A stretch of DNA of 64,000 bases, taken from assembly GCA_963843835.1 (NCBI GenBank), contig CAWJMD010000001.1, forward strand, positions 620,001 through 684,000, read 5' to 3'. The translations under genes and the position numbers were made by a program. Below are positions 42,501 through 51,477 of this stretch, piece by piece. Each line of letters starts with the position of its first letter. Position 1 is the first letter of the stretch. The stretch comes from CAWJMD01 sp963843835 (lineage in GTDB: Bacteria > Actinomycetota > Actinomycetes > Actinomycetales > CAWJMD01). The notes beneath the pieces are model-generated. The model searched no databases, was not told where the DNA came from, and saw nothing but the letters and a program-made list of their open reading frames with translations.

Positions 42501-42621
42501 TCTTGCCTGCGCCCTGGCGTTCGCCGTCGGGCGGTGGTCGTCGCGCTACCTGGTGGCCGAGGTGCTCGCGGGTGGTGACGCCGCACGGCGTGCGCTGCGG
42601 GACGCGACGCTCGACCAGTGA
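39529..42621 (+). CDS. Sacsin/HSP90-like ATP-binding-domain protein
   Basis: 1030 aa. The N-terminal third carries a GHKL/HSP90-type ATP-binding fold: ELAQNAADAAVRAGVPGRL (about 57-75, catalytic Glu and Asn), NTGARLDTAGMRALATLRAS, and TGRFGVGFSAVLAVTD. The rest is a long acidic, leucine/alanine/valine-rich region without recognisable domains. It matches the actinobacterial sacsin N-terminal ATP-binding-like family. A chaperone-like function is likely but unproven. It is 22 bases downstream of DUF3027, probably in the same operon. Start ATG 39529 chosen; GTG 39532 is adjacent. Confidence 0.85.
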   Translation: MVRVRAGSGDAGDADPLDTASVRRAVLDGWAASGERFREDANAEQDLALGGYRDRVVVELAQNAADAAVRAGVPGRLLLQLAAGTDGPVLVAANTGARLDTAGMRALATLRASAKRDEPSSTGRFGVGFSAVLAVTDDPAVLGHGSGVRFSRSETLAVVREIASAAEHLGVELARRGDHVPVLRLPWPAEGSAPEGYDTAVVLPLRDSVSVELVRRLLDDVDDTLLLALPALAEVVVHTPDAEPRRIADVDERWVTVRRWGEHSSADLADRPVEERGRGRWELLWALPTASDTPVPTVLHAPTPTAEPMAWPALLLADLPLDPDRRHVADGPAARAVAQAAGEAYAELVADVAAGDPARALDLVPVGLPAGWFDGAVREAALTALAVAPVLRSVEDGTPLRPRDAVLVEGPAGADPSALAVLAPALAGLVASPLSAGPALRRLGVRRLDLAEVVEAWPAGDGEQVPAQWASRYAGLAAVADDPSVREALAALPVPLADGRVVRGVPGTVLPLVDGSVERGPSSPVRPGLADALAVLADHGLRVVHPAAVANGAGARLLERLGADTATATRLLEHHAVRAAVRWTTDDPDPLEVSEAVLALVEAAWRESPWVAGEHGWLDGLALPDDEGDPTPAGLLVQPGSAAESIFDGESVGLLDVDVAARWPSEVLHAVGVASGPVLVRSRDVDLAELPAELDELDGAAEWADVAVAQAGERRDLVAEVVAVRDLDLVRDDAWPSLLRAVGHEPTLRRALTEPLMVPRASGDGAAVVPSYTAWWLRERLGLGAALLPSATDPLLRSVLPSAPAWAQDVDAALMVHLGLVGEWAQLGDSGWRRVLEALPDLPGAQVRTSDLLRLWSALAQAASPPDVEVGRRLWALDDDAAPVLVESGGAVVPDDPRWLQRHDLGPVVVAPAAGAEVLADVFDLDLSSDSAAGEVTSRGDEVVVPDEVQGLLGGPSTWVEHDDLTVDGVGVAWWVEHPSGPLVHAATPDGLACALAFAVGRWSSRYLVAEVLAGGDAARRALRDATLDQ

Positions 42622-42631
42622 GCGGCCACCC

Positions 42632-42919
42632 TCACGACCTCGGTGGACGCCCCTCCCGGGTGGCCCGGACGTGCAGCCAGGCCAGGCCGATGAGACCGAG
42701 CACGAGCCCGCACGCGCACGACCACACCCACCAGCCGCGACCGTCGGCGGTCAGGGCGCTGCGGTTGAGGAGCGCCACGACGAGGAGGACCGCCCAGATG
42801 ACGCAGCCGACCGCGACGGCCGCGCGGTCGTTGGTCACCATCGGCTCCGGCGCGGGCCGAGCGGGCGGCGGAGGCACCGGCATGTCGTGCCCGGGGCTCG
42901 CCGGCTCGGTGGGGGTCAC
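42632..42919 (-). CDS. DUF2530 membrane protein
   Basis: 95 aa. GTG 42919 lies exactly 6 nt after TAGAGT, so leaderless. Proline-rich N-terminus (MPVPPPPARPAPEP), then two helices: AVGCVIWAVLLVVALLN and WWVWSCACGLVLGLIGLAWL, ending in a basic tail. Matches DUF2530, a small actinobacterial membrane family of unknown function. It is convergent with the sacsin-like gene (10-bp gap) and divergent from the purine permease. Confidence 0.85.
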   Translation of the reverse strand: MTPTEPASPGHDMPVPPPPARPAPEPMVTNDRAAVAVGCVIWAVLLVVALLNRSALTADGRGWWVWSCACGLVLGLIGLAWLHVRATREGRPPRS

Positions 42920-42925
42920 GACAGA

Positions 42926-42931
42926 ACTCTA
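42926..42931 (-). promoter_or_regulatory. -10 box TAGAGT of the DUF2530 gene
   Basis: On the - strand TAGAGT is followed by TCTGTC (6 nt) and GTG 42919. Confidence 0.6.
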
Positions 42932-43050
42932 GGCGGCGCCCGGGCCGGCGTCGCCGGGGACCTCCACCGTCGTCCCCGTGATCTGGCACGATCGGCCGCG
43001 CCGCGGATCAGCCCCGGCGCCAGCACGCGCCGCCAGACAGGAGACAAGCA

Positions 43051-44616
<1,566 letters not shown>

Positions 44617-44660
44617 GCCGAAGTCATCCCATCATTCGGGATGATGTGGTCTGCGGAAGT

Positions 44661-44690
44661 CGTTAGCAGAGGTAATGACCTACGCTAATG
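44661..44690. promoter_or_regulatory. Candidate MarR operator overlapping the marR -10 box
   Basis: CGTTAGC (44661-44667) and GCTAATG (44684-44690) are a 6-of-7 inverted repeat. The right arm overlaps the TACGCT -10 box and transcription start, and GGTAATGACC in the middle is itself partly symmetric. Position fits autorepression. Confidence 0.5.
44681..44686 (+). promoter_or_regulatory. -10 box TACGCT of the marR-MFS operon
   Basis: TACGCT, then AATGAG (6 nt), then ATG 44693. This spacing is the reason for preferring 44693 over ATG 44675, which lies upstream of the -10 box. Confidence 0.6.
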
Positions 44691-44692
44691 AG

Positions 44693-45121
44693 ATGCCCAC
44701 GCTCGCCTCCGCGTCCCTCGCCGCGGACCTACGCGTCGCCCTGATGCGGGCGGTGCGACGGATCCGCGCGGAGCGCAGCAGCGACGTCATCACGGACGGC
44801 CAGTACTCGGTGCTCGCCCGCCTCGACTGCGACGGGGTGATGACGCCGCGCCAGCTGGCCGAGGCCGACCACGTGCAGCCGCCGTCGATGACCCGCATCC
44901 TCAACGCCCTGGTCGATGCCGGTCTCGTCGAGCGCACGGGCGACCCCGAGGACCGGCGGCAGGTGCTGGTGGCCATCAGCGAGAGCGGCCGCGCGGAGGT
45001 CAAGGAGACGCGGCGACGCCGCGACGCCTGGCTCGCGCAGCGGCTCGCCACGCTGACCCCCTCCGAGCGCGCCACCCTGGCCGACGCCGCCGAGATCCTC
45101 CGGCGGGTGGTCGACAGGTGA
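44693..45121 (+). CDS. MarR-family transcriptional regulator
   Basis: 142 aa from ATG 44693. Winged helix-turn-helix: YSVLARLDCDGVMTPRQLAE, ADHVQPPSMTRILNALVDAG and the wing VERTGDPEDRRQVLVAISESG with the conserved D-x-R-x-x motif DPEDRR. MarR proteins repress adjacent efflux genes and release DNA on binding small aromatic ligands. The next gene, an MFS exporter, overlaps it by GTGA and is the obvious target. An inverted repeat spans the promoter. Confidence 0.93.
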   Translation: MPTLASASLAADLRVALMRAVRRIRAERSSDVITDGQYSVLARLDCDGVMTPRQLAEADHVQPPSMTRILNALVDAGLVERTGDPEDRRQVLVAISESGRAEVKETRRRRDAWLAQRLATLTPSERATLADAAEILRRVVDR

Positions 45122-46443
45122 GCCCGACCTTCGCCTCCCTCAAGGTCCGCAACTACCGCCTCTACGCCACCGGCGCCCTGGTGTCGAACACCGGCACCTG
45201 GATGCAGCGCGTCGCGCAGGACTGGCTCGTCCTGACCGTCCTGACCGATCACTCCGCGGTCGCCGTCGGCATCACGACGGGGCTGCAGTTCGCCCCGATG
45301 CTGCTGCTCGGGCCGGTCGCCGGCATGATCGCCGACCGCTTCCCCAAGCGCCGGCTGATGATCGGCGCCCAGGTGCTGGCAGGATCGACCGCTCTCCTCC
45401 TGGGGTTGCTCGTCCTCACCGGGGTGGCCGAGCTCTGGCACGTGTACGTGCTGGCCGCCGTCAGCGGGGCGGCCGCAGCGCTGGAGGCCCCGGCGCGCCA
45501 GACGTTCGTCGCCGAGATGGTGCCCGAGCACCAGCTGTCGAACGCGGTGGGCCTGAACAGCGCGTCCTTCCACGCCGGACGGCTCCTCGGCCCGGCCGCG
45601 GCCGGTGTGCTGATCAGCCTCTTCAGCACGGGGCCGGTCTTCCTCATCAACGCGGCCACCTACGGAGCGACGATCACCGCCCTGCTGCTGATGCGGGTCA
45701 AGGAGCTGCTGCCGGTGCCCAAGGCGCCCCGCGGGCGGGGGATGATCCGTGACGGCCTGCGCTACGTGCGGGGCCGGCCCGACCTCATGCTGATCATGGC
45801 GATGGTCGGCATGGTCGGGACGTTCGGACTCAACTTCCAGATGACGACCGCCCTGATGGCGACGCAGGTCTTCACCAAGGGGGCCGGCGAGTACGGCCTG
45901 CTGGGGTCGGTGATGGCGATCGGGTCGCTCACCGGCGCGCTCCTCGCGGCGAGGCGCACGCGCCCGACGATCCGGCTGCTGGTGCTGGCCACGCTGGCCT
46001 TCGGCTTCTTCTCGACCGTGGCGGCGCTGATGCCCACGTACGTGCTGTTCGCCGTCGCACTCGTCCCGACCGGGCTCTCGGCGCTGACGCTGATGACCGC
46101 GGCCAACACGATCGTCCAGATGTCCACCGATGCCGCCATGCGCGGACGGGTGATGGCGCTGTACATGGCGATCTTCATGGGCGGGACGCCGATCGGCTCC
46201 CCGATCGTGGGCTGGGTCGGCGAGCACTTCGGTGCGCGCTGGACGATCGGTCTCGGCGGTGCGGTGAGCCTGGCGGTCGCCCTGGTCGCGGCGGTCACCG
46301 TGATCAGGATGCGCGACATGTCCGTGGCCTACGCCTGGGCTCCACTGCCCCACTTCCGGGTCGTGCCCGCACAGGCCGCACGGATCCGGGCCCGCGAGGA
46401 GCTGGCCGTGCAGCACGCCGGCAACAGCTCCACCGCAGCCTGA
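45118..46443 (+). CDS. MFS exporter (EntS/DHA3-like)
   Basis: 441 aa, 12 membrane helices. Family motifs: FASLKVRNYRLYATGALVSN, NTGTWMQRVAQDWLVL, GMIADRFPKRRLM (loop 2-3 motif A) and AALEAPARQTFVAEMV. The DHA3/enterobactin-exporter branch moves siderophores or drugs outward by proton antiport. GTG start overlaps the marR stop. Likely induced when MarR is released; ligand and cargo unknown. Confidence 0.92.
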   Translation: MSPTFASLKVRNYRLYATGALVSNTGTWMQRVAQDWLVLTVLTDHSAVAVGITTGLQFAPMLLLGPVAGMIADRFPKRRLMIGAQVLAGSTALLLGLLVLTGVAELWHVYVLAAVSGAAAALEAPARQTFVAEMVPEHQLSNAVGLNSASFHAGRLLGPAAAGVLISLFSTGPVFLINAATYGATITALLLMRVKELLPVPKAPRGRGMIRDGLRYVRGRPDLMLIMAMVGMVGTFGLNFQMTTALMATQVFTKGAGEYGLLGSVMAIGSLTGALLAARRTRPTIRLLVLATLAFGFFSTVAALMPTYVLFAVALVPTGLSALTLMTAANTIVQMSTDAAMRGRVMALYMAIFMGGTPIGSPIVGWVGEHFGARWTIGLGGAVSLAVALVAAVTVIRMRDMSVAYAWAPLPHFRVVPAQAARIRAREELAVQHAGNSSTAA

Positions 46444-46505
46444 CGGCCGACCCTCAGCGTGCTCTCACCGGCTCGCCCCCGGGCCCGCCACTGCCCTCCG
46501 CCCCG

Positions 46506-47789
46506 TCAGGGCAGCAGCGGGGGTACCGGTGGCACCGGAGGTGCCGGGACGACACCGGGGCACGCAGGCAGCGGGACCGTGGGTGCCGGCACCGGGAGCG
46601 GCTGAGTCGGCGACGTGGTGCACGTGATCGGCACCGGGGCCGGGAGCGTGGCCTCGCCACCAGGACCCCCGCCGACGACGCCGCCCACCGCTCCGCCGAC
46701 GGCTCCTGCCGCGCCACCGACGGCTCCGACCACGCCCTCCACGGGGCCGGGCGCCCCGGCAGCAGGCGGTGAGGTCGGCGACGGCTGTCCTGCCGGCTGC
46801 CCGGGCTGAGCCCCGGCCACGATCGGGCCCGAGCCCCGGTCGGCCCCGCCCGCGGGAGCCTGCGCCGGATCCCCTCCGGCCGCCCGGACCCCCGAGCCCC
46901 GGCTTCCCGCCTGCGCAGCGGGCAGCGAACCACCCGGCATGACGTCGACGCCCCGGCGGTACGCCTCCGCGATCGCGAGCACCGTCCGCACGTAGTCGTC
47001 GGAGTGGTTGTAGCGGAACACGGCCCGGTAGGCGTCGCGCTCGGTGCTGAGGTCGCCGGGCCCCGAGCACAGGTAGGCGCCGGTGGCCGTGGCCGCGTCG
47101 TCGACGTCCTGGGGGTCGCGCCGGCCGTCGCCGTCCCCGTCCTGGCTGATGGCGCGCCAGGTGCCGGGGATGAACTGCATCGGTCCGACCGCGCGGTCGA
47201 ACCGGGCGTCGCGGTCGAGCGTCCCGCCGTCGGTGTCGGCGATGCGGGCCGTTCCACGGCTCCCGTCGAGGGCGATGCCGAAGATGCCCGGACGGGCGAC
47301 CCCGTCTGCACCGAGGACGTTCCCCCCGAAGGCGCCGTGACGCGACTCGACGCGGCCGATCGCGCCGATCAGCGCCCAGTCGATACGACAGCCGGCGTCG
47401 GCGCGGGCGAGCAGCTGCTCGGCGTTCCGGTAGGCGGTGAGCGCCCGGGCGGGAATGCCGGTGCCGTCCACCCGCACCCGGTCACCGGACCCGCCGGACG
47501 CCGGCGGCTGCGGTGACGACGGGTCGTTGGCGAGGAGCGGGTCGCCCGGGCCCTGGGGCCCGACGGGGTCGAAGGTCATCGCCTGCCCGGTGCCGCCGCC
47601 CTCCATCTCGAGCGCCTGGCGCGGCACCTGCACGGGATCGGTCGGCGTGAGGGGCTGGGCTGCCGCGACCCCCGCCACCACCAGCACCGTGGCGGGCACC
47701 AGGGCGGCGAGGCGTCCCAGGCTCAGGTGCACGCGGCGTGGAGTCCGTGCCTGCTCCGCAGCGCCAGAGGTCTTCGTCGTCGCGTCCAT
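46506..47789 (-). CDS. Secreted lytic transglycosylase with repetitive C-terminal tail
   Basis: 427 aa from ATG 47789 (AGGAG 7 nt upstream); the frame is open to 47846. One N-terminal hydrophobic segment (LAALVPATVLVVAGVAAAQP) serves as signal or anchor. The MltB-like transglycosylase domain spans about 110-290: IDWALIGAIGRVESRHGAFG with the catalytic glutamate, VGPMQFIPGTWRAIS, and FRYNHSDDYVRTVLAIAEAY. GDGDGRRDPQDVDDAA inside it resembles a calcium-binding loop. The last about 120 residues are Gly/Ala/Val- then Pro-rich, ending PAPPVPPVPPLLP, likely spanning the wall. Cleaves peptidoglycan glycan strands. Confidence 0.88.
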   Translation of the reverse strand: MDATTKTSGAAEQARTPRRVHLSLGRLAALVPATVLVVAGVAAAQPLTPTDPVQVPRQALEMEGGGTGQAMTFDPVGPQGPGDPLLANDPSSPQPPASGGSGDRVRVDGTGIPARALTAYRNAEQLLARADAGCRIDWALIGAIGRVESRHGAFGGNVLGADGVARPGIFGIALDGSRGTARIADTDGGTLDRDARFDRAVGPMQFIPGTWRAISQDGDGDGRRDPQDVDDAATATGAYLCSGPGDLSTERDAYRAVFRYNHSDDYVRTVLAIAEAYRRGVDVMPGGSLPAAQAGSRGSGVRAAGGDPAQAPAGGADRGSGPIVAGAQPGQPAGQPSPTSPPAAGAPGPVEGVVGAVGGAAGAVGGAVGGVVGGGPGGEATLPAPVPITCTTSPTQPLPVPAPTVPLPACPGVVPAPPVPPVPPLLP

Positions 47790-47869
47790 CGCCCGCTCCT
47801 GGTCGTCGCCCGTCATCGTGGCCAACGTGGGTACAACGTGCCGCATACCGGGAGGTCACGCACGTGGGC

Positions 47870-47875
47870 GAGGAT
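47870..47875 (+). promoter_or_regulatory. -10-like GAGGAT of the methyltransferase gene
   Basis: GAGGAT, then GGGGCC (6 nt), then GTG 47882. Confidence 0.45.
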
Positions 47876-47881
47876 GGGGCC

Positions 47882-49156
47882 GTGGCAGGTTCACTCGAGG
47901 GCGCCCTCGCGCAGGTCCGGCAGGCACTGGTCGACACCGACTCGCTCGTCCGCGCGGTGGCGGCCGGCAGGAGGCGGGGGCAGGACCTGCCCGACCCCGA
48001 ACGCGTCGAGCTGCGGCCGGTCGACCTCAAGGCGGGCCCGGCGTTGCAGGTCGTCCGGCGCCGAGGCACCGAGCCCCGCGTCGGCACGCGGAACATCCCG
48101 GTGGCGGACCACGCCGCGCTCGCGGCCGAGCTCGACGAGCTGCTGGCCCTGCCCTTCGGCAACTGGCACGTGGAGACGGCCGAGCGCACGCTCCAGCTGC
48201 GGGTCACGAAGAAGGGCGAGGCGATGCTGCACGAGCAGCGCACCGCCTCACGGGCCGTGCTGCCGTCGGGCTCCGGCGATCGCTCCCACGACCGTGCCAA
48301 GGACAGGCTGATCGACCCGGACGACTCCTTGTTCACGGTCCTGGGAGCCGACGCGGACAAGCGCCGGCAGGTGGACGCGTTCCTCAGGATGCTCGCGACG
48401 AGCCTCGACCGGGCCGAACGCGCCGGGGTGATCCCGGACGGGTCCCTGCGGGTCGTCGACCTCGGGTGCGGCAACGCGTACCTGACGCTCGCCGCCCACC
48501 GCTATGTGGTCGGGCGTCGTCCAGGTTCGACCACGCTGGGCATCGAGCTGCGGGACGACCTGGTCGAGCGGAGCCGGCGCCGCGCCCGCGACGCCGGACT
48601 CGCCGGCCTCGACTTCGTGGCCGGCACGATCGCCGAGGCGGCGTCGCCCGGGGAGGCGTCCGGGCCGGACGTCGCGCTCGCCCTGCACGCCTGCGACACC
48701 GCGACGGATGAGGCCCTGGCGCGCTCGGTGCGATGGGGGACACCGGTGGTGCTGGCTGCACCGTGCTGCCACCACGACGTGCAGAGGCAGCTCACCGCCC
48801 CCGGGGCGGCGGCGAGCCCGGAACCCTACGGCGCGCTGACACGCCACCCCATCCTGCGGGAACGGTTCGCAGATGTGCTGACGGACGCGCTGAGGGCCCA
48901 GGTGCTGCGCCTGCTCGGCCACCGGGTCGAGGTCGTCGAGTTCGTGGACTCGCGCCACACGCCTCGCAACGCGATGATCCGGGCGGTGCGCACCGGTGCC
49001 GCACCCACCCCTGAGCAGGTCGCCGAGTACCGGGACCTGGTGTCGCAGTGGGCCATTCGTCCAGCCCTCGGTGAGATGCTCGAAGCGGAGCTCAGGCCGG
49101 TGCTGGCGACGGCCCCGCCGACTGCCTCCCGCCACGCAGGGCAGCCCTCCGGCTGA
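47882..49156 (+). CDS. Class I SAM-dependent methyltransferase
   Basis: 424 aa from GTG 47882. The N-terminal 150 residues form a separate domain (RVELRPVDLKAGPALQVVRR, NWHVETAERTLQLRVTKKG). The C-terminal Rossmann domain has motif I VVDLGCGNAYLTLAAH (about 190-205), a second acidic position in TLGIELRDDL, LALHACDTATDEAL and the striking APCCHHDVQRQL. This layout resembles the METTL25/GSTCD-like Methyltransf_32 group, for which an RNA substrate is often suspected. Substrate unknown here. The last 65 bp overlap the 3' end of the convergent MFS gene. Confidence 0.85.
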   Translation: MAGSLEGALAQVRQALVDTDSLVRAVAAGRRRGQDLPDPERVELRPVDLKAGPALQVVRRRGTEPRVGTRNIPVADHAALAAELDELLALPFGNWHVETAERTLQLRVTKKGEAMLHEQRTASRAVLPSGSGDRSHDRAKDRLIDPDDSLFTVLGADADKRRQVDAFLRMLATSLDRAERAGVIPDGSLRVVDLGCGNAYLTLAAHRYVVGRRPGSTTLGIELRDDLVERSRRRARDAGLAGLDFVAGTIAEAASPGEASGPDVALALHACDTATDEALARSVRWGTPVVLAAPCCHHDVQRQLTAPGAAASPEPYGALTRHPILRERFADVLTDALRAQVLRLLGHRVEVVEFVDSRHTPRNAMIRAVRTGAAPTPEQVAEYRDLVSQWAIRPALGEMLEAELRPVLATAPPTASRHAGQPSG

Positions 49157-50297
49157 CCGCGAGGAGGACCAGGCCGACGACGAGGAACACCGGGACGATG
49201 ACGAACGCCTTGTGCGGCCCGACCCGGTCCGCGACGGCGCCAAGGACGAACGGCGCCGCGCCACCGGCGAGCCCCGCCACCACCGAGGCGTAGGCCGTCG
49301 CCGTGTCGTGGCGCCCCGGGGCCGCCTGCATGAGCAGCGTGATCCCGAGCGGGAAGTGCAGGCCGGCACCCAGCCCCAGCACGCCCAGCCCGAGGACGGC
49401 GACCGCCGGGGCGTCGGGCTGCCAGAGCAGCCCCCACCCGATCATCGCGAGGGCGAGTGCGAGGCCCAGCAGGCGCCGGTCGGTCCACCGCCGGGCCAGC
49501 CACGTGGTGCGCCACCGGGAGACCGCCATGCCCGCCCCGAACGACGCCACCGCTGCGCTGGCGGCCCCGGCGGCGAGCCCCTTGTCGGTGCGCAGCAGGT
49601 CGACCGCCCAGAAGCCGGTCGCGAACTCCGTAGCGATCGCGCACCCCAGCAGGCCGAGGCAGGCCCAGAACTCGAGCCCCAGCGCGCCGCTGCGCGACGC
49701 ACCGGTCCGTCGCGGCGCGGGAACCCAGGCCTCCACGCGCGGGGCGCGGGCCAGCAGCACAGCCGCCGCCACGGCCACGAGAGCCCCCACACCCACCGCC
49801 GAGCGCCATCCCCAACCGGCCCACACCGCGGCACCGATCGCCAGCGGGGAGAGCACGCCGAGGGCTGCGGCCATGGCGTTGGCCTCGCTGATCGCGGACG
49901 ACGTCCACTGCGGGTGGTGCGCCGCGAGGACAGGTGACATGGCGTTGAGCCCGACCGCCCCGCCCGCTCCGATCACGAGCCCGGCGGCCAGCGTGAGGGG
50001 GAGGAGGCTGCTGAGGACCAGCACGCCGATGCCTGTGGCGATCGACAACGCCCCGCCGACCATCGCCGCCCTGCGCCCGTACCGGCGGATGAGCAGCACC
50101 CCCACGGTCCCCGCCAGCAGCGCACCACTCGACAGCGCCACGGAGTGTAGGGCCGAGACGCCGCGCGAGACGCCGGTCTCGTCCCTGAGCCTGCCGATCG
50201 CCGGCCCCCATCCGAAGAGCAGCCAGCCCCAGGCTCCGCAGTACGTGTAGGTGGCCCAGGTGACCCGGTCGCGGGTCGACCCGACGGCGGTCACCAT
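49092..50297 (-). CDS. MFS transporter
   Basis: 401 aa, 12 predicted helices. Start ATG 50297. Elements: YCGAWGWLLFGWGPAIGRL, SGALLAGTVGVLLIRRYGRR (motif A region between helices 2 and 3), GLGAGLHFPLGITLLMQ and FVLGAVADRVGPHKAF. Substrate unknown. It shares its strand with serC, 10 bp downstream of that gene... the serC stop is at 50308, so this gene's start lies just upstream in the transcription order of a different unit; both read leftward with serC first. Overlaps the methyltransferase gene tail-to-tail by 65 bp. Confidence 0.87.
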   Translation of the reverse strand: MVTAVGSTRDRVTWATYTYCGAWGWLLFGWGPAIGRLRDETGVSRGVSALHSVALSSGALLAGTVGVLLIRRYGRRAAMVGGALSIATGIGVLVLSSLLPLTLAAGLVIGAGGAVGLNAMSPVLAAHHPQWTSSAISEANAMAAALGVLSPLAIGAAVWAGWGWRSAVGVGALVAVAAAVLLARAPRVEAWVPAPRRTGASRSGALGLEFWACLGLLGCAIATEFATGFWAVDLLRTDKGLAAGAASAAVASFGAGMAVSRWRTTWLARRWTDRRLLGLALALAMIGWGLLWQPDAPAVAVLGLGVLGLGAGLHFPLGITLLMQAAPGRHDTATAYASVVAGLAGGAAPFVLGAVADRVGPHKAFVIVPVFLVVGLVLLAVSRRAALRGGRQSAGPSPAPA

Positions 50298-50307
50298 CCC
50301 GCCCGCG

Positions 50308-51447
50308 TCACGCCAGGGCGTCCACGACGTGGTCGATGCACGCGGTCAGGGCGAGGACGTCATCGGGGTCTACCGCGGGGAACATGGCGATGCGCAGCTG
50401 GTTGCGTCCCAGCTTGCGGTAGGGCTCGGTGTCGACGATCCCGTTTGCGCGCAGCACGGCAGCCACCGCGGCGGCGTCAACGGTGTCGGCGAAGTCGACC
50501 GTGCCGACCACCGCCGACCGGTGGCTCGGGTCCTCGACGAACGGGGTGGCGTACTGGGAGCGCTCCACCCAGCCGTACAGGTGCTGGGCCGAGGTGGCGC
50601 TGCGCCCGCACGTCCACGACAGACCCCCGCCTGCGAGCATCCAGTCGAGCTGCTCGGCGAGCATGACGAGCGTGGCCAGTGCGGGCGTGTTGTAGGTCTG
50701 GTCCAGCCGGGAGTTCGTGATGGCGGTCGTCAGGGAGAGTCCGTCGGGGATCCAGCGCCCGCCGGCCGCCACCTGCTCGGCGCGTTCGACGGCTGCCGGG
50801 GACATCAGCGCCAGCCACAGCCCCCCGTCGGAGGCGAAGCCCTTCTGCGGGGCGAAGTAGTAGACGTCGCTCTGTGAGACGTCGACCGGCAGGCCGCCCG
50901 CACCCGACGTCGCGTCGATCAGCACGAGGGGGTCTTCGGCCGATCCCGAGGCCACCCCGGGCACCCGCCGAACCGGCGCCATCACGCCGGTGGAGGTCTC
51001 GTTGTGTGGCCAGCAGTAGGCGTCCACACCCTCCTCGGCCACGGCGATCGACGCCGACCCCGGGTCGGCCGCGATCACCGTGGGGTCGTCGAGGAACGGG
51101 GCGGCGCGGGTGCAGGCAGCGAATTTGGCGCTGAACTCACCGAACGCCAGGTGCTGGGACCTCTGCCGCACGAGCCCGAGCGTGGCGACGTCCCAGAACA
51201 GTGTCGACCCACCGTTGCCGAGAACGACCTCGTAGCCGTCGGGAAGCGAGAACAGCTCGCGCAGACCGGATCTCACCCTGCCGACAAGCTGTCGAACCGG
51301 GGCCTGCCGGTGTGACGTCCCGAGGAGGGTCGTGGCGGCCGCGCGCACGGCGTCGCCCTGCTCGGCCCGGACCTTGCTGGGGCCGGAACCGAAGCGGCCG
51401 TCACGTGGCAGCAGGGCGGAGGGGATGCGGATGTCGGGTGCGCTCAC
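50308..51447 (-). CDS. serC: Phosphoserine aminotransferase SerC
   Basis: 379 aa. PLP enzyme converting 3-phosphohydroxypyruvate to phosphoserine in serine synthesis. Actinobacterial-type SerC: LPRDGRFGSGPSKVR at the start, GTSHRQAPVRQLVG, WPHNETSTGV, and the PLP lysine in YFAPQKGFASDGGLW (about 199). GTG 51447 is 6 nt after CAGGAT, suggesting a leaderless transcript. The MFS gene begins 10 bases downstream, so the two may share an mRNA. citrate synthase 2 lies upstream, also leftward. Confidence 0.95.
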   Translation of the reverse strand: MSAPDIRIPSALLPRDGRFGSGPSKVRAEQGDAVRAAATTLLGTSHRQAPVRQLVGRVRSGLRELFSLPDGYEVVLGNGGSTLFWDVATLGLVRQRSQHLAFGEFSAKFAACTRAAPFLDDPTVIAADPGSASIAVAEEGVDAYCWPHNETSTGVMAPVRRVPGVASGSAEDPLVLIDATSGAGGLPVDVSQSDVYYFAPQKGFASDGGLWLALMSPAAVERAEQVAAGGRWIPDGLSLTTAITNSRLDQTYNTPALATLVMLAEQLDWMLAGGGLSWTCGRSATSAQHLYGWVERSQYATPFVEDPSHRSAVVGTVDFADTVDAAAVAAVLRANGIVDTEPYRKLGRNQLRIAMFPAVDPDDVLALTACIDHVVDALA

Positions 51448-51453
51448 CCCGTC

Positions 51454-51459
51454 ATCCTG
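51454..51459 (-). promoter_or_regulatory. -10-like CAGGAT of serC
   Basis: On the - strand CAGGAT is followed by GACGGG (6 nt) and GTG 51447. Confidence 0.45.
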
Positions 51460-51477
51460 CCGCAGGGAGGGCGGCTG

